DNA from: JACPPO01 sp965262505
GTDB taxonomy: Bacteria; Acidobacteriota; Vicinamibacteria; Vicinamibacterales; UBA2999
NCBI GenBank assembly: GCA_965262505.1
Contig: CBDHFM010000030.1
Location: 496,001-560,000 of the forward strand
DNA length: 64,000 nucleotides
Direction: 5' to 3'
Positions 54,057-63,473 of this stretch are shown piece after piece. The notes below the pieces were generated by a model. It was not told the DNA's origin, did no database searches, and saw nothing but the letters and a program-made list of their open reading frames with translations. The number at the start of each line of letters is the position of its first letter. Position 1 is the stretch's first letter. Position numbers and translations under genes: made by a program.

Positions 54057-55148
54057 TCACTCAAGGGTCTCGTACACCGCGTCGATGAACGTGTCCGGCG
54101 CGCCGTAGATACCGTCGAAATCCAGCGTGGGGCGGGCGGCCCGCACCTGCGCCAGCGACAGCCCCTGCTGCTTCAGGTCCCGGACGCGATCGCGGACCAC
54201 TTCCACCATGTTCCGGTAAATGGCGACATCGGCCGAATCGCCGAGCCGTCCATGGCCGGAAATGATCATCGTGCCGCCCTGGTGCCGGTATTCCGGGAAC
54301 GCAATGGCGATGATCTGGTTCAGCCCGTCGAGCACGCCTTGCACCGTGCCGCCCTGGGCGACGTCGATCATCGGATAGCGGCCTGGAGTGAACAGATCAC
54401 CCGCACTGATCACGTCGGAGAAACGGAAATAGACGAAGGTGTCCGCCTCCGTATTGGCCGCGGGCGCATGATACAGCTGAATGCCTTCACCGTTGATGTA
54501 CTGACTCATCTTGAACGTCGGGATGTAGTACGTCTGCGACGGCCATGCCCCTTCGGGAAACTTCGACAGGGTCATGCGTTTCAACACGTTCTCATGACCA
54601 ATGACCGTCGCGGGCGAGCGCTCGCCAACCAGCCGGCCCGCTTCGCCACCGTTGTACGTGGTGCCCGAGGCGGCCATGATCGCCGTGGCGCCGTTGTGCT
54701 CGGGGTCGCCGGTCGTCTGGATGATCCAGCGGATCGGCTTGAGGGGCCGCGGTGAGGCGATGATCGCGTTGTAGGCGGGCCCCCTCCAACCGAACGCGTC
54801 TAACGCCCCCTGGGTACCTGCCTCGTAGCAAGAGGGCCCCACGCACGTCGTCAGGCGGGCGGGCGCGCCGGCCACCGCGCGGCCCACTTCGAGCACCTTT
54901 TCGAGGAGCGGATCGGCCATCGCGGCCGAGCCTGCATCCACCACGAAGAGGCCGTCCACGCCGGCCGAGACGGTCACGTTGCTGCCGCCGCCCACGATCA
55001 TGAAGACATTTCCCCGCACGGGCATGACATGGAGTTCGGCTCCCGCCTGCTGCGCGTAGGCGACGTGCGGCAGCGCGAGCGCTCCAGCCGCGGTCAGGAT
55101 CGCAGCCAGCCGCCGGACCGTCGAGCCTCTACGCATGCGTCGCTTCAT
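54057..55148 (-). CDS. Secreted metallo-beta-lactamase-fold protein with altered metal motif
   Basis: From ATG 55148 (GGGAG upstream) the 363-aa protein has a signal peptide (RRLAAILTAAGALALPHVAYAQ) and the MBL start LHVMPVRGNVFMIVGGGSNV, VDGLFVVDAGSA. Where active members have THxHxDH, this one reads QTTGDPEHNGATA: only the last His is kept. Later metal positions are partly present (AGDLF, ISGHGRLGD). It may bind one metal at a changed site or be non-catalytic. Similar degenerate MBL proteins occur in periplasmic quinoprotein relay systems, but none is shown here. Start uncertainty is small. Confidence 0.8.
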   Translation of the reverse strand: MKRRMRRGSTVRRLAAILTAAGALALPHVAYAQQAGAELHVMPVRGNVFMIVGGGSNVTVSAGVDGLFVVDAGSAAMADPLLEKVLEVGRAVAGAPARLTTCVGPSCYEAGTQGALDAFGWRGPAYNAIIASPRPLKPIRWIIQTTGDPEHNGATAIMAASGTTYNGGEAGRLVGERSPATVIGHENVLKRMTLSKFPEGAWPSQTYYIPTFKMSQYINGEGIQLYHAPAANTEADTFVYFRFSDVISAGDLFTPGRYPMIDVAQGGTVQGVLDGLNQIIAIAFPEYRHQGGTMIISGHGRLGDSADVAIYRNMVEVVRDRVRDLKQQGLSLAQVRAARPTLDFDGIYGAPDTFIDAVYETLE

Positions 55149-55182
55149 TGATGACTCCCATCTCCGTGTCAATTGGACTACT

Positions 55183-56058
55183 TCAATTGGACGACGGCCT
55201 GGGCAGGTTCCGCAGCTTTTCGCGGTACTCCGGATACAGCGTCTCGGCGCCGCCCTTGATCGCGTCGAGCGGCAGTCCCAGCTTTTTCGCGGTGTCGGCG
55301 ATGTAGGGGTTCTGGCCCGGCAGGAAGTGGGGAAATCCCTCGGCGACGTTCTCCACGCCAATCGTACAGGGGAAGAGCGGCAATTCCTGATGCACGTTGC
55401 GCCGATAGCTGAGCGATTGAATGTGCGGCTCCTCCATGTACACCGGATCGTCGAGGAGCGTGGTGACCGTCATGATGTCGCCGTCGAGCACGAGGTATTC
55501 CGTGGCGGTGGCCTTCTCGCTGAACATCGCGGTATTGGCCCGGATGTAACTCTCTTTCAGATGCGTGGTCGTGATCACCAGTGTGTTCCCGTCGATCGTG
55601 GCCGTGGAGAATCCCGCCCACGTGTGGGGGGCCCATTCGGGCGGGTGCGGCCGGCCGTCCATGTAGATCGGGCGGTCGGGCGCCCGGAAGAACTGCACGT
55701 GATAGGCCGTGAGCTCGCGCGAGATGGGATCGTTCTCCTTGGTGATGCGGAGGCCACCGCCGTAATACCAGTTGTAGATGCCGGGATGTGGCCGGCACAC
55801 GAATTCCGGGATCGACCAGTCCGAGATGTCACCCGTGTCGGCGCGCATGCGACCTGCCGCATTGAAGGGCAGTCCGGAGTAGTCGTACAGATCTGCCGTG
55901 GTACCGATCTCGTGGCGAATCTCCGTCCATTCGCCGCTGAAATCGGTGGTCTGGTAGCTCGTGTTGAACGACGCCTGCGCAAACGCCGGGACGCCGTTTC
56001 CCAGCGCCAACAGCAGACCGACACACCCAACGACCCCGGCGCGACTCATGCTCGACAT
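55183..56058 (-). CDS. Secreted protein of unknown function, DFSGEW type
   Basis: The 291-aa protein (ATG 56058, GAGAGGAAAT upstream) has a signal peptide (AGVVGCVGLLLALGNGVPAFAQ), then TTDFSGEWTEIRHEIGTTAD, the same D-x-x-G-x-W entry as its neighbours. Later blocks are EFVCRPHPGIYNWYYGG, ENDPISRELTAYHVQFFRAP, IYMDGRPHPPEWAPHTWAGF and TLVITTTHLKESYIRANTAM. The GRPHPPEW...GFSTATIDGNTLVITT block has a counterpart (GRGHPDFLDPTWFGHSIG) in the 56805 gene. It is 34 bp upstream of the MBL-fold gene and probably heads that transcript. Function unknown. Confidence 0.75.
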   Translation of the reverse strand: MSSMSRAGVVGCVGLLLALGNGVPAFAQASFNTSYQTTDFSGEWTEIRHEIGTTADLYDYSGLPFNAAGRMRADTGDISDWSIPEFVCRPHPGIYNWYYGGGLRITKENDPISRELTAYHVQFFRAPDRPIYMDGRPHPPEWAPHTWAGFSTATIDGNTLVITTTHLKESYIRANTAMFSEKATATEYLVLDGDIMTVTTLLDDPVYMEEPHIQSLSYRRNVHQELPLFPCTIGVENVAEGFPHFLPGQNPYIADTAKKLGLPLDAIKGGAETLYPEYREKLRNLPRPSSN

Positions 56059-56317
56059 ATTTCCTCTCCGGCGATCCCATTTTCTCACAAGTGCGCCACC
56101 TGAACCGTCTGAGCCCGGCGTCACCAGCGCGCCGACGGTCCCCCACGCGCACTCGAGTGCGCGTGTGAGGCGGGGGCACTCGCGGGGAGGGACCAAAAGA
56201 CATGCCGCTCTAACGTGCCGGAACGCTTTGACAATTCGTCAGGTTGGCACCTACTATCCGAGCGTCGACAGCTGGACCGGCCGAGAGGCGCGAAGACAGT
56301 TGGGAGGTATGTTGTAC

Positions 56318-56710
56318 ATGAGAGTGACGCTCGGCATCGTGGTGATTGGGTTCGGTCTCCTCTGCTCAGGGGCGCACGTGGGGGCCCATCACGCGTTTTC
56401 CTCGGAATACGACGAGGGGAATATTGTGACGCTGAAGGGCACGGTAACGAAGGTGGAATGGACGAATCCGCATGCTCGCTTCTTCATGGATGCCGTCGAC
56501 GAGAACGAGACGGTGACCTCCTGGAGTTTCGAACTGGCGAGCCCGAATTCGCTGACACGAAGCGGCTGGGGGAGGCGCACGCTCGCCGTGGGGGATACGG
56601 TGACGGTCACAGGGTTCGGCGCCATCTCCGGCCAGAACATGGTCAGCACACGATCGGTCACCTTAGCTGACGGCCGCGCGCTGTTCAGTGGGACGCAGGG
56701 AGTGCAGTGA
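56318..56710 (+). CDS. DUF6152 family secreted protein, second copy
   Basis: The 130-aa protein starts at ATG 56318 (GGGAGGT nine bases upstream; an ATG at 56309 is too close to it). It has a signal peptide ending GAHVGAHHAFSSEYDEGN, then the family blocks IVTLKGTVTKVEWTNPHARF, WSFELASPNSLTRSGWGRRT and LAVGDTVTVTGFGA. The mature N terminus again begins with a His pair. It is divergent from the DFSGEW gene and stands alone on the plus strand. It is related to, but clearly different from, the copy at 53628-54026. Confidence 0.82.
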   Translation: MRVTLGIVVIGFGLLCSGAHVGAHHAFSSEYDEGNIVTLKGTVTKVEWTNPHARFFMDAVDENETVTSWSFELASPNSLTRSGWGRRTLAVGDTVTVTGFGAISGQNMVSTRSVTLADGRALFSGTQGVQ

Positions 56711-56804
56711 CGACGCTGCGCCCACCGGACGAGGCGTCGATCGTGCACGTCGGCGTCGAGAACAATCGACATAGCGTCGTCGACGGTATGCGAATACAGA
56801 TCGC

Positions 56805-57605
56805 TTACTGACCGACGAAGGGGTTCGCGTGGCCGCCGGCCACGCCGAAATTGTTCCCCTCCTGGCAGATGTACTCCATGATCTCCCCGTCCGGCAGCAG
56901 GGTGGCGGCGAACGTGGCGGTCCATGTCCTGGAGTACGCGCCCGGGTCGTCGATCGTGACCTCGTTGACGAGGTGTCCCAGATCGATACGTGTCCAGCGC
57001 TCGATGGTGTGCAATTGCTCGGTGTGCGGATGGCCGCGGCGATCGAACCAGAACTTGTCGTTGAATCCCACCGTGTCGATCACGAGCGTGTCGTCGTCCC
57101 ACGACCCGATCGAGTGCCCGAACCAGGTCGGGTCGAGAAAGTCAGGGTGCCCGCGGCCGTCCATGAAAATCTGCCGATAGCTGTGGATGTTCGCTTCGTG
57201 CAGGATGAACATGTGCGTGGGCGCGGTGTGCGTGTAGTTCTGCACGAACCGCCACGGATATCCGCCCGCCGCGCGCGGTACGCCCATCGGCAGGCACCAG
57301 GCATGGGGATCCCCTTCCGGCTTCCGCGAATCCATGAGCGCCTTCGCCCAGGGCAGTAACGGAATCTCCGGCGGATCGAGTTTCGTCGCCTGCCGCTCGA
57401 GATCCTGGATGGAGCCGCCGCCAGTCCACGCGCCGTTCAGGTCCACCGTGCCGTCCGGCAGTCGCGGTACCGGCCCGGTGGGCGCGCCCGCACCGCGGCC
57501 CTGGGCGACAGCGTGGGGCGGTGCGAATGACCAGAAGAACGCGACGACGACGACTGCGGCAGTCGATACTTGAATTCCTCGGCTGCGACCCGACTGTTTC
57601 GACAT
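56805..57605 (-). CDS. Secreted protein of unknown function, DLNGAW type
   Basis: The 266-aa protein (ATG 57605, GGGGGAGGT upstream) has a signal peptide (VSTAAVVVVAFFWSFAPPHAVAQ), then TVDLNGAWTGGGSIQDLERQ. The body contains CLPMGVPRAAGGYPWRFVQN, IFMDGRGHPDFLDPTWFGHS, WDDDTLVIDTVGFNDKFWFD and a C-terminal LLPDGEIMEYICQEGNNFGV. The GRGHP...IGSWDDDTLVIDT block matches the neighbour at 55183, showing they are paralogues. This family is common in Acidobacteriota but has no assigned role. It is separate in transcription from the upstream uvrA. Confidence 0.78.
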   Translation of the reverse strand: MSKQSGRSRGIQVSTAAVVVVAFFWSFAPPHAVAQGRGAGAPTGPVPRLPDGTVDLNGAWTGGGSIQDLERQATKLDPPEIPLLPWAKALMDSRKPEGDPHAWCLPMGVPRAAGGYPWRFVQNYTHTAPTHMFILHEANIHSYRQIFMDGRGHPDFLDPTWFGHSIGSWDDDTLVIDTVGFNDKFWFDRRGHPHTEQLHTIERWTRIDLGHLVNEVTIDDPGAYSRTWTATFAATLLPDGEIMEYICQEGNNFGVAGGHANPFVGQ

Positions 57606-57769
57606 ACTGACCTCCCCCACGATCCGCTACACGGTGTAATCGAACATCAGCCACCTGGCGCTGGATAGGGTCCTCTCCGCGAGCAGTCTACTTGAACTCC
57701 ATGCTTCGCGAGGCGGGCGAAGCGCGTCAGGTCGACTCACGTGATCCGCCGGTGCAGCCTCCGGCCGGC

Positions 57770-60700
57770 TCAACGCGCCGCGTAGGCGTGCGCACGGCCG
57801 GACGCGAGCACCGGTCGCAGCGCGCGCCCCGTATGCGACTCATCGGACTCGGCGACCCGTTCCGGTGTGCCGGTCGCCACGACCCGCCCGCCGGCGGCGC
57901 CCCCCTCCGGTCCCAGGTCGATGATATAGTCCGCCGTCTTGATCACGTCGAGGTTGTGCTCGATGACGAGCAGCGTGTGCCCCGCCTCGACCAGCTTCCT
58001 GAACGCCGCCAGCAGCTTCGCGATGTCATCGAAGTGCAGGCCGGTCGTCGGCTCGTCGAGGACGTAGAGAATCCGCTCGCCGCCGAACGACGCCAGGTGC
58101 GCACCGATCTTGATCCGCTGCGCCTCGCCACCCGACAACGTCGTGGCCGGCTGGCCGAGCCGCAGATATGCCAGCCCGACCTCGTCGAGTACCTGCAGCC
58201 TGCGGAGCACCTTCGGCGACGTGCCGAAAAAGGCGAGCGCCTCGCGCACCGTCATGTCGAGCACCTGGTGCACGTTCTTGCCCCGGTACCGCACGTCGAG
58301 CACCTGCGGCTTGAAGCGCATGCCGTCACACTGGTCGCACGGCACGAAGACGTCCGCCAGGAACTGCATCTCGACGCGCACGACGCCCGCACCCTGGCAG
58401 GCCTCGCAGCGTCCGCCCGGGACGTTGAAGGAGAAGTGGCTGGCGACGAGCCCCCGGGCCCGTGCGTCCTTCGTTGACGCGAACAACTCCCGAATCGGAT
58501 CGAAGGCCTTGAGGTACGTCACCGGATTGGAGCGCGGGGTGCGCCCGATCGGGGCCTGGTCCACGAGCACGGCGCCGGTGACGTACTCGGTGCCTTCGAG
58601 CCCGCGGAATACGCCCACGCGGCGGTCCCAGTCGTTCTTGGCGCGCTTGATCGCGGCGTACAGGACGTCGTGGACCAGCGTCGACTTGCCGGAGCCGCTC
58701 ACCCCGGTCACACAGGTGAAGGTATTGAGCGGGATTTCGACGTCGACGTCGCCGAGGTTGTGCTCGGTGGCCCCAAACAACCGAATCTTCTGCCCCACGC
58801 CCTTGCGGCGCACCGCCGGCACCGGAATCACCAGCTCGTTGCGCAGGTACTTCGCCGTCAGCGACCGGGGTTCCTGCAGGAGGCCCGGCAAGTCGCCGGA
58901 GTACACCACATTGCCACCCTGCTCGCCCGCACCGAGCCCGATGTCCACGACATGATCCGCGACTCGGATCATGTCTTCGTCGTGCTCGACGACGAGGACC
59001 GTGTTGCCCTGGTCGCGAAGCTTCCGGAGAATGTCGATGAGCCGCTGATTGTCGCGCGAGTGGAGTCCAATGGACGGCTCATCGAGCACGTACAGCGTCC
59101 CGACCAGCGCCGACCCAAGCGACGTCGCCAGGTTGATCCGCTGCGACTCGCCGCCCGACAGCGTCGATGACAGCCGGTCGAGCGTCAGGTAGTCGAGCCC
59201 AACGTCGCTCAGGAACGATAACCGGCGGCGAATCTCGCGCAGGATCTTGTCGGCGACTGTCGACTCTTTTTTGCTGAGGTGCAAATCGCCGAAGAACTGA
59301 TGCGCCTCGCGCACGGTCAACGCCGACACCACGTCGATCGTCTGTCCGGCAACACTGACGTCTCGTGCCTCGCGCCGCAGCCGCGCGCCGCCACACTCGG
59401 GGCATGGAAGGTATCCACGGTAGCGGCTGAGGAAGACGCGGACGTGCACCTTGTACTTCTTGCGCTCAAGCCAGCGAAAGAAGCCGCGGATCCCGTCGTA
59501 GCCCTCGCCGCCGTCGACCACGAACCGCCGCTCGTCCGGCGTCAGATCGTCCCACGGCACATCGAGCCGCACTGCGGCCCGGCGCGCCGCCCGTTTCAGT
59601 TCGGCAAGGTGCGAGCGGTAGTGCGGCTTGCTCCATGGCTCGATGGCGCCCTTGTCGATCGACTTGGACGGGTCGGGTACGACCAGAGCCATGTCCAACT
59701 CGATGACGTTACCAAAGCCGTGGCAGGTCGGGCACGCGCCGAACGGATTGTTGAACGAGAAGAGCCTGGGCTGCGGCGCCTCATACGCGAGGCCGCACGT
59801 GCGGCACTCGAAGCGTTCGGAGAACGCGAGCCGCTCTGCGTTCTGGGCTCCAGGCGCTGGGTTCGTGTCCGAGGGTTCTGGGTTCGGAAGCACCACCGCA
59901 AACGCCGCGCCACCGCCTTCCTGGTACGACGTCTCTACGGAGCCCGTCAAGCGGCTTCGTGCGTCGCCTTCGATCCGCACCCGATCGACCACGACTTCGA
60001 GCGCTGCGCGGCCGCGCAGCGACGCGGGGTCGATCTCCTCGAGCGTGGACGCGCGGCCGTCGACGAGCAGGCGCCCGAAGCCACGGCGCCGAAGCGCGTT
60101 CAGCGTTTCGACAATCGGATCGGCGCCTGTCTCGCCCTCCGATCCTGTTCCTTTCTCGTCGCGACCGCCTTTCGCCGGACCGTCGCTCTCCACCGCGTCC
60201 TCGCCCCCATCCGAGTCCACCGCAGGCGCCACAGACAACCCGACAACCGGGATCTCGAAGCCGATCAGCACGCGGGTGCCGGCCGGCAAGTCCGCCAGCC
60301 TCGTCGCCACCAGGTCTGCCGTCTCACGCGTGACCTCTTGCCCGCATCGCCGGCAATGCGTGCGGCCCACCCGCGCGTACAAGAGCCGCATGTAATCGTG
60401 GACCTCGGTCATCGTTCCGACGGTGGAGCGTGGATTGCGGATACTGTTCTTCTGTCGGATGGCAATCGCGGGGCAGATACCCTCGATCCGGTCCACGTCC
60501 GGCTTCTCCATCCGCTCGAGAAACTGCCGCGCGTACGCCGAGAGCGACTCGACGTAGCGCCGCTGCCCTTCGGCGTAGATGGTGTCGAAGGCGAGCGACG
60601 ACTTCCCTGACCCGCTCACGCCCGTGATGATCACCAGCTTGCCGGACGGCAGGATGACATCGACGTTTTTCAAGTTGTGCGTGCGGGCGCCGCGGACAAC

Positions 60701-60772
60701 GAGCGGGCGCCGGGCTGGAGATCTCACGTCAGGCACTCTGCTTCCTGTTTCCTGTAAACCGTAAGCGGGCAA
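57770..60772 (-). CDS. uvrA: Excinuclease ABC subunit A
   Basis: UvrA recognises bulky DNA lesions and loads UvrB. The 1000-aa protein has two ABC ATPase modules (Walker A ITGVSGSGKSSLAFDTIYAE and VTGVSGSGKSTLVHDVLYAA; signatures STLSGGESQRINLATSL and TTLSGGEAQRIKIGAHL). Its zinc fingers are CRTCGLAYEAP...CPTCHGFG and CEACQGAG...CDQCDG. About 35 acidic, low-complexity residues (SDGGEDAVESDGPAKGGRDE) are inserted near residue 200. A TTG at 60772 is the longest start; a GTG giving VPDVRSPARRPLVVRGARTH is likely closer to the true N terminus. Confidence 0.97.
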   Translation of the reverse strand: MPAYGLQETGSRVPDVRSPARRPLVVRGARTHNLKNVDVILPSGKLVIITGVSGSGKSSLAFDTIYAEGQRRYVESLSAYARQFLERMEKPDVDRIEGICPAIAIRQKNSIRNPRSTVGTMTEVHDYMRLLYARVGRTHCRRCGQEVTRETADLVATRLADLPAGTRVLIGFEIPVVGLSVAPAVDSDGGEDAVESDGPAKGGRDEKGTGSEGETGADPIVETLNALRRRGFGRLLVDGRASTLEEIDPASLRGRAALEVVVDRVRIEGDARSRLTGSVETSYQEGGGAAFAVVLPNPEPSDTNPAPGAQNAERLAFSERFECRTCGLAYEAPQPRLFSFNNPFGACPTCHGFGNVIELDMALVVPDPSKSIDKGAIEPWSKPHYRSHLAELKRAARRAAVRLDVPWDDLTPDERRFVVDGGEGYDGIRGFFRWLERKKYKVHVRVFLSRYRGYLPCPECGGARLRREARDVSVAGQTIDVVSALTVREAHQFFGDLHLSKKESTVADKILREIRRRLSFLSDVGLDYLTLDRLSSTLSGGESQRINLATSLGSALVGTLYVLDEPSIGLHSRDNQRLIDILRKLRDQGNTVLVVEHDEDMIRVADHVVDIGLGAGEQGGNVVYSGDLPGLLQEPRSLTAKYLRNELVIPVPAVRRKGVGQKIRLFGATEHNLGDVDVEIPLNTFTCVTGVSGSGKSTLVHDVLYAAIKRAKNDWDRRVGVFRGLEGTEYVTGAVLVDQAPIGRTPRSNPVTYLKAFDPIRELFASTKDARARGLVASHFSFNVPGGRCEACQGAGVVRVEMQFLADVFVPCDQCDGMRFKPQVLDVRYRGKNVHQVLDMTVREALAFFGTSPKVLRRLQVLDEVGLAYLRLGQPATTLSGGEAQRIKIGAHLASFGGERILYVLDEPTTGLHFDDIAKLLAAFRKLVEAGHTLLVIEHNLDVIKTADYIIDLGPEGGAAGGRVVATGTPERVAESDESHTGRALRPVLASGRAHAYAAR

Positions 60773-60943
60773 TGTTACTCCCCTGTGTCCCGGCGCTTCA
60801 AGCGAAACGATGCGCGGATACTTCGGTCAGCGGGGCTGGCCAACCGCCGACCCAACCGCCGAGCCCACCGCTGACGCCGACGCACGGGAGTCGCGGCGTC
60901 GGGACATTGGGAGTTGAGGCCGCCGAGGGTACGATGGCGTCGG

Positions 60944-62671
60944 ATGCAAGACATCGGACTCATCCTGACGCTCGCCGGCGGTCTCGGTGCGGCGCTCGTC
61001 TTCGGCTACCTCGCGCATCGGCTCGGCTTGCCGCCGATCGTCGGCTACCTGCTCGCCGGCGTCGTGATCGGGCCGAATACGCCCGGCTTCGTCGCGAACC
61101 CCGAGATCGCGGAGCAGTTGGCCGAGGTCGGCGTGATCCTGCTGATGTTTGGCGTCGGCCTGCAGTTCCACGCCGAGGAGCTGCTCGCCGTGAGGCGCGT
61201 GGCCATCCCCGGTGCGGCGGCGGGCATCTCGGTTGCGACGCTGCTCGGCGCCGCGGCGGCGTGGGTCTTCGGCTGGGGCTGGACCTCGTCGCTGGTCTTC
61301 GGGCTCACCCTATCGGTCGCGAGCACCGTCGTGCTGGTACGCGTGCTCTCCGACACGAACGAACTGCACGCCTCCAGCGGCCACATTGCCGTCGGGTGGC
61401 TTGTCGTCGAAGACCTCCTCACCGTCGTCATGCTCGTGCTGCTGCCGACGCTGGTGGGGACAACCGTGACCGTGACGGGCGTGCTCGGCAACGTGGCGCT
61501 GACGCTGGCCAAGGTCGGCCTGCTCGTCGCGTTTACCGTCGTGGCCGGCATGCGGGCGATTCCGAAGCTGCTCGACCTGGTGGCGGCGACCCGCTCGCGG
61601 GAACTCTTCACGCTGACGGTGCTGGTGCTCGCGCTTGGCATTGCCGTTGGATCCTCGGTGATCTTCGGCGTGTCGATGGCGCTTGGTGCCTTCATCGCCG
61701 GGATGGCGGTTGGCCGATCGGACTACAGCTTGCGCGCCGGTACCGACGCGCTGCCGATGCGCGACGCCTTTGCCGTGTTGTTCTTCGTGTCGATCGGGAT
61801 GCTCCTCGACCCGCTGGAGCTCCTCTCGGCGCCCTGGCTCGCGCTGGCCGCGTTCGGGATCGTGGTCGTCGCCAAGCCGTTCGTCGTCGCCGTAGTGGTG
61901 GCGCTGATGCGGTACCCGGTGCATACGGTCCTGACGGTACCGGCCGCGCTGGCGCAGATCGGGGAGTTCTCGTTCATCCTGGCGGCGCTGGCACGCGACC
62001 TCGGCGTGATGCCGGAGATCGGGCTACACGTCGTGGTGGCGGTGTCGATCGGCTCCATCGTGATCAACCCAGTTGCCGCCAAGGCGATCCGCCCCTGCGA
62101 AGGGTGGCTCGGGCGGTGGCGGCTGTTTCGAGACGCTGGCGCAGACGCCCCGGGCGATCGCGGCGCCGCCTCGTCGATCCAACCCCAGGACCGGGCTATC
62201 GTGGTCGGCTACGGTCCGACAGGCCGGACGGTCGTCCGCCTGCTGCGCGAAAATGGTATTCAGCCCACGGTCATCGAGCTCAACATGGACACCGTCCGCG
62301 CGATGAGACAGGAGGGCGTGTCCGCGGTATACGGCGACGCGCGAGATCCCGACACGCTCGTTGCCGCCGGCGTCCGCCATGCGGCGACGCTGATCATCAG
62401 CGGAGCCGACAGCGGCGCGCCCGAAACCATCCGCGCCGCGCGCGAGCTGAATCCCGAGCAGCACATTTTCGCGCGAGGCGGGTACCTGCGCGACGTACCG
62501 GCGCTCCGCCGTGCTGGCGCCAAGCACGTCTTTTCCGGCGAGGGGGAGGTGGCGCTGGCGATGACCGAGGCGGTATTGCGCCGGCTTGGCGCCACATCCG
62601 ATCAGATCGACCGGGAACGCGAGCGCCTGCACGGGGAGCTCCTCGGCCCGGACACCAGGGTAGTCAGGTAG
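60944..62671 (+). CDS. Monovalent cation:proton antiporter (KefB/YbaL type, CPA2) with TrkA-N domain
   Basis: The 575-aa protein starts MQDIGLILTLAGGLGAALVF (ATG 60944). It has about 12 membrane helices, including the family segment LGLPPIVGYLLAGVVIGPNT and IAEQLAEVGVILLMFGVGLQ. A cytosolic RCK/TrkA-N domain from about 430 (RAIVVGYGPTGRTVVRLLRE, GDARDPDTLVAAGV) binds nucleotides and controls ion flow. It probably exchanges K+ for H+. YbaL is the nearest E. coli relative by layout. An upstream in-frame extension to 60914 is possible but unsupported. Confidence 0.92.
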   Translation: MQDIGLILTLAGGLGAALVFGYLAHRLGLPPIVGYLLAGVVIGPNTPGFVANPEIAEQLAEVGVILLMFGVGLQFHAEELLAVRRVAIPGAAAGISVATLLGAAAAWVFGWGWTSSLVFGLTLSVASTVVLVRVLSDTNELHASSGHIAVGWLVVEDLLTVVMLVLLPTLVGTTVTVTGVLGNVALTLAKVGLLVAFTVVAGMRAIPKLLDLVAATRSRELFTLTVLVLALGIAVGSSVIFGVSMALGAFIAGMAVGRSDYSLRAGTDALPMRDAFAVLFFVSIGMLLDPLELLSAPWLALAAFGIVVVAKPFVVAVVVALMRYPVHTVLTVPAALAQIGEFSFILAALARDLGVMPEIGLHVVVAVSIGSIVINPVAAKAIRPCEGWLGRWRLFRDAGADAPGDRGAASSIQPQDRAIVVGYGPTGRTVVRLLRENGIQPTVIELNMDTVRAMRQEGVSAVYGDARDPDTLVAAGVRHAATLIISGADSGAPETIRAARELNPEQHIFARGGYLRDVPALRRAGAKHVFSGEGEVALAMTEAVLRRLGATSDQIDRERERLHGELLGPDTRVVR

Positions 62672-62733
62672 CCGGGTAGGGGCTATACTCAGGCTTTTCG
62701 GCCCCGGATACTCGAAGCGCAGGAGGTTCGTTG

Positions 62734-63309
62734 ATGCGTGTATTGATGACGATCGGACTCGTAATGACACTGGCGGCGAGCGTGATGGCGCAGGGTGCGG
62801 CCGAACTGAAGGTCGGCGACATGGCGCCGGAGTTTTCGCTGGAGGGCACCGACGGCAACACGCACGTGCTGTCGGAGTACCGGGGCGAGCAGGCCGTTGT
62901 CGTGGCCTGGTTCCCGAGAGCGTTCACGAGAGGCTGCACGATCGAGTGCAAGTCGCTGGCGGAGAACGGCGACAGGATCAGGCAGTTTGAGGTGGCGTAT
63001 TTCATGGCAAGCGTCGACCCACTCGAGGACAACATCAGGTTCGCGAATGCCACCTCGGTCACGCTTGGTGAAGGTGCGGACGCAATGGTCGTCGAGAAGC
63101 AGGAAGCTGACTTCCCGATGCTCAGCGATCCGACCAAGGCCGTGGCCACGCAGTACGGCGTGCTGAACGCGCGCGGCACCGCCAGCCGGTGGACCTTCTA
63201 CATCGACACGACCGGACGGATCGCCGCCATCGACAAGATGGTGCGCCCCGAAACGTCCGCCGAGGACATGCTGGCGAAGCTCGCCGAGGTCAATGTGGCG
63301 AGGAGGTAG
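62734..63309 (+). CDS. Secreted thioredoxin-fold peroxiredoxin
   Basis: The 191-aa protein has a signal peptide (MRVLMTIGLVMTLAASVMAQ), so it acts in the periplasm. The AhpC/TSA fold follows: ELKVGDMAPEFSLEGTDGNT, VVVAWFPRAFTRGCTIECKS with the peroxidatic Cys C68 after PxxxT-like FPRAFTRG, and MLSDPTKAVATQYGVLNARG. A second Cys (C72, spacing CxxxC) may act as resolving Cys, one residue closer than the CX4C of PrxQ. Start ATG 62734 with AGGAGG seven bases upstream. A thiol reductant for it is not identified in the window. Confidence 0.9.
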   Translation: MRVLMTIGLVMTLAASVMAQGAAELKVGDMAPEFSLEGTDGNTHVLSEYRGEQAVVVAWFPRAFTRGCTIECKSLAENGDRIRQFEVAYFMASVDPLEDNIRFANATSVTLGEGADAMVVEKQEADFPMLSDPTKAVATQYGVLNARGTASRWTFYIDTTGRIAAIDKMVRPETSAEDMLAKLAEVNVARR

Positions 63310-63381
63310 ACCGCCCGGTCGTTCGGACCGTTCACGATGCTGGAACGTGGCGCATCCGAACGACCGCTTTTTTCCCACCTT

Positions 63382-63457
63382 GCCGGCGTAGCTCAGTTGG
63401 TAGAGCAGCTGATTCGTAATCAGCAGGTCGGTGGTTCGAGCCCACTCGCCGGCTCCA
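63382..63457 (+). tRNA. tRNA-Thr (anticodon CGT)
   Basis: This is a 76-nt cloverleaf with GCCGGCG acceptor stem (63382-63388) pairing with CGCCGGC (63447-63453), anticodon loop TTCGTAA (anticodon CGT, Thr) and TTCGA in the T loop. CCA is encoded (63455-63457). A long reading frame on the opposite strand (RVGSNHRPADYESAALPTEL) is an artefact of the tRNA sequence. Confidence 0.96.
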
Positions 63458-63459
63458 TT

Positions 63460-63473
63460 TTTTGCTAGCAAAA
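63460..63473. repeat. 14-bp palindrome after tRNA-Thr
   Basis: TTTTGCTAGCAAAA is a perfect palindrome three bases after the tRNA, within a T run. It may help termination or processing; a role as attachment site is possible, but no second copy was seen in the window. Confidence 0.5.

Noticed and set aside
60772..62679. 635-codon plus-strand frame overlapping the antiporter gene
   Set aside because: It is extremely rich in Arg, Ala and Gly, with no domain, while the +1 frame encodes a clear CPA2 antiporter.
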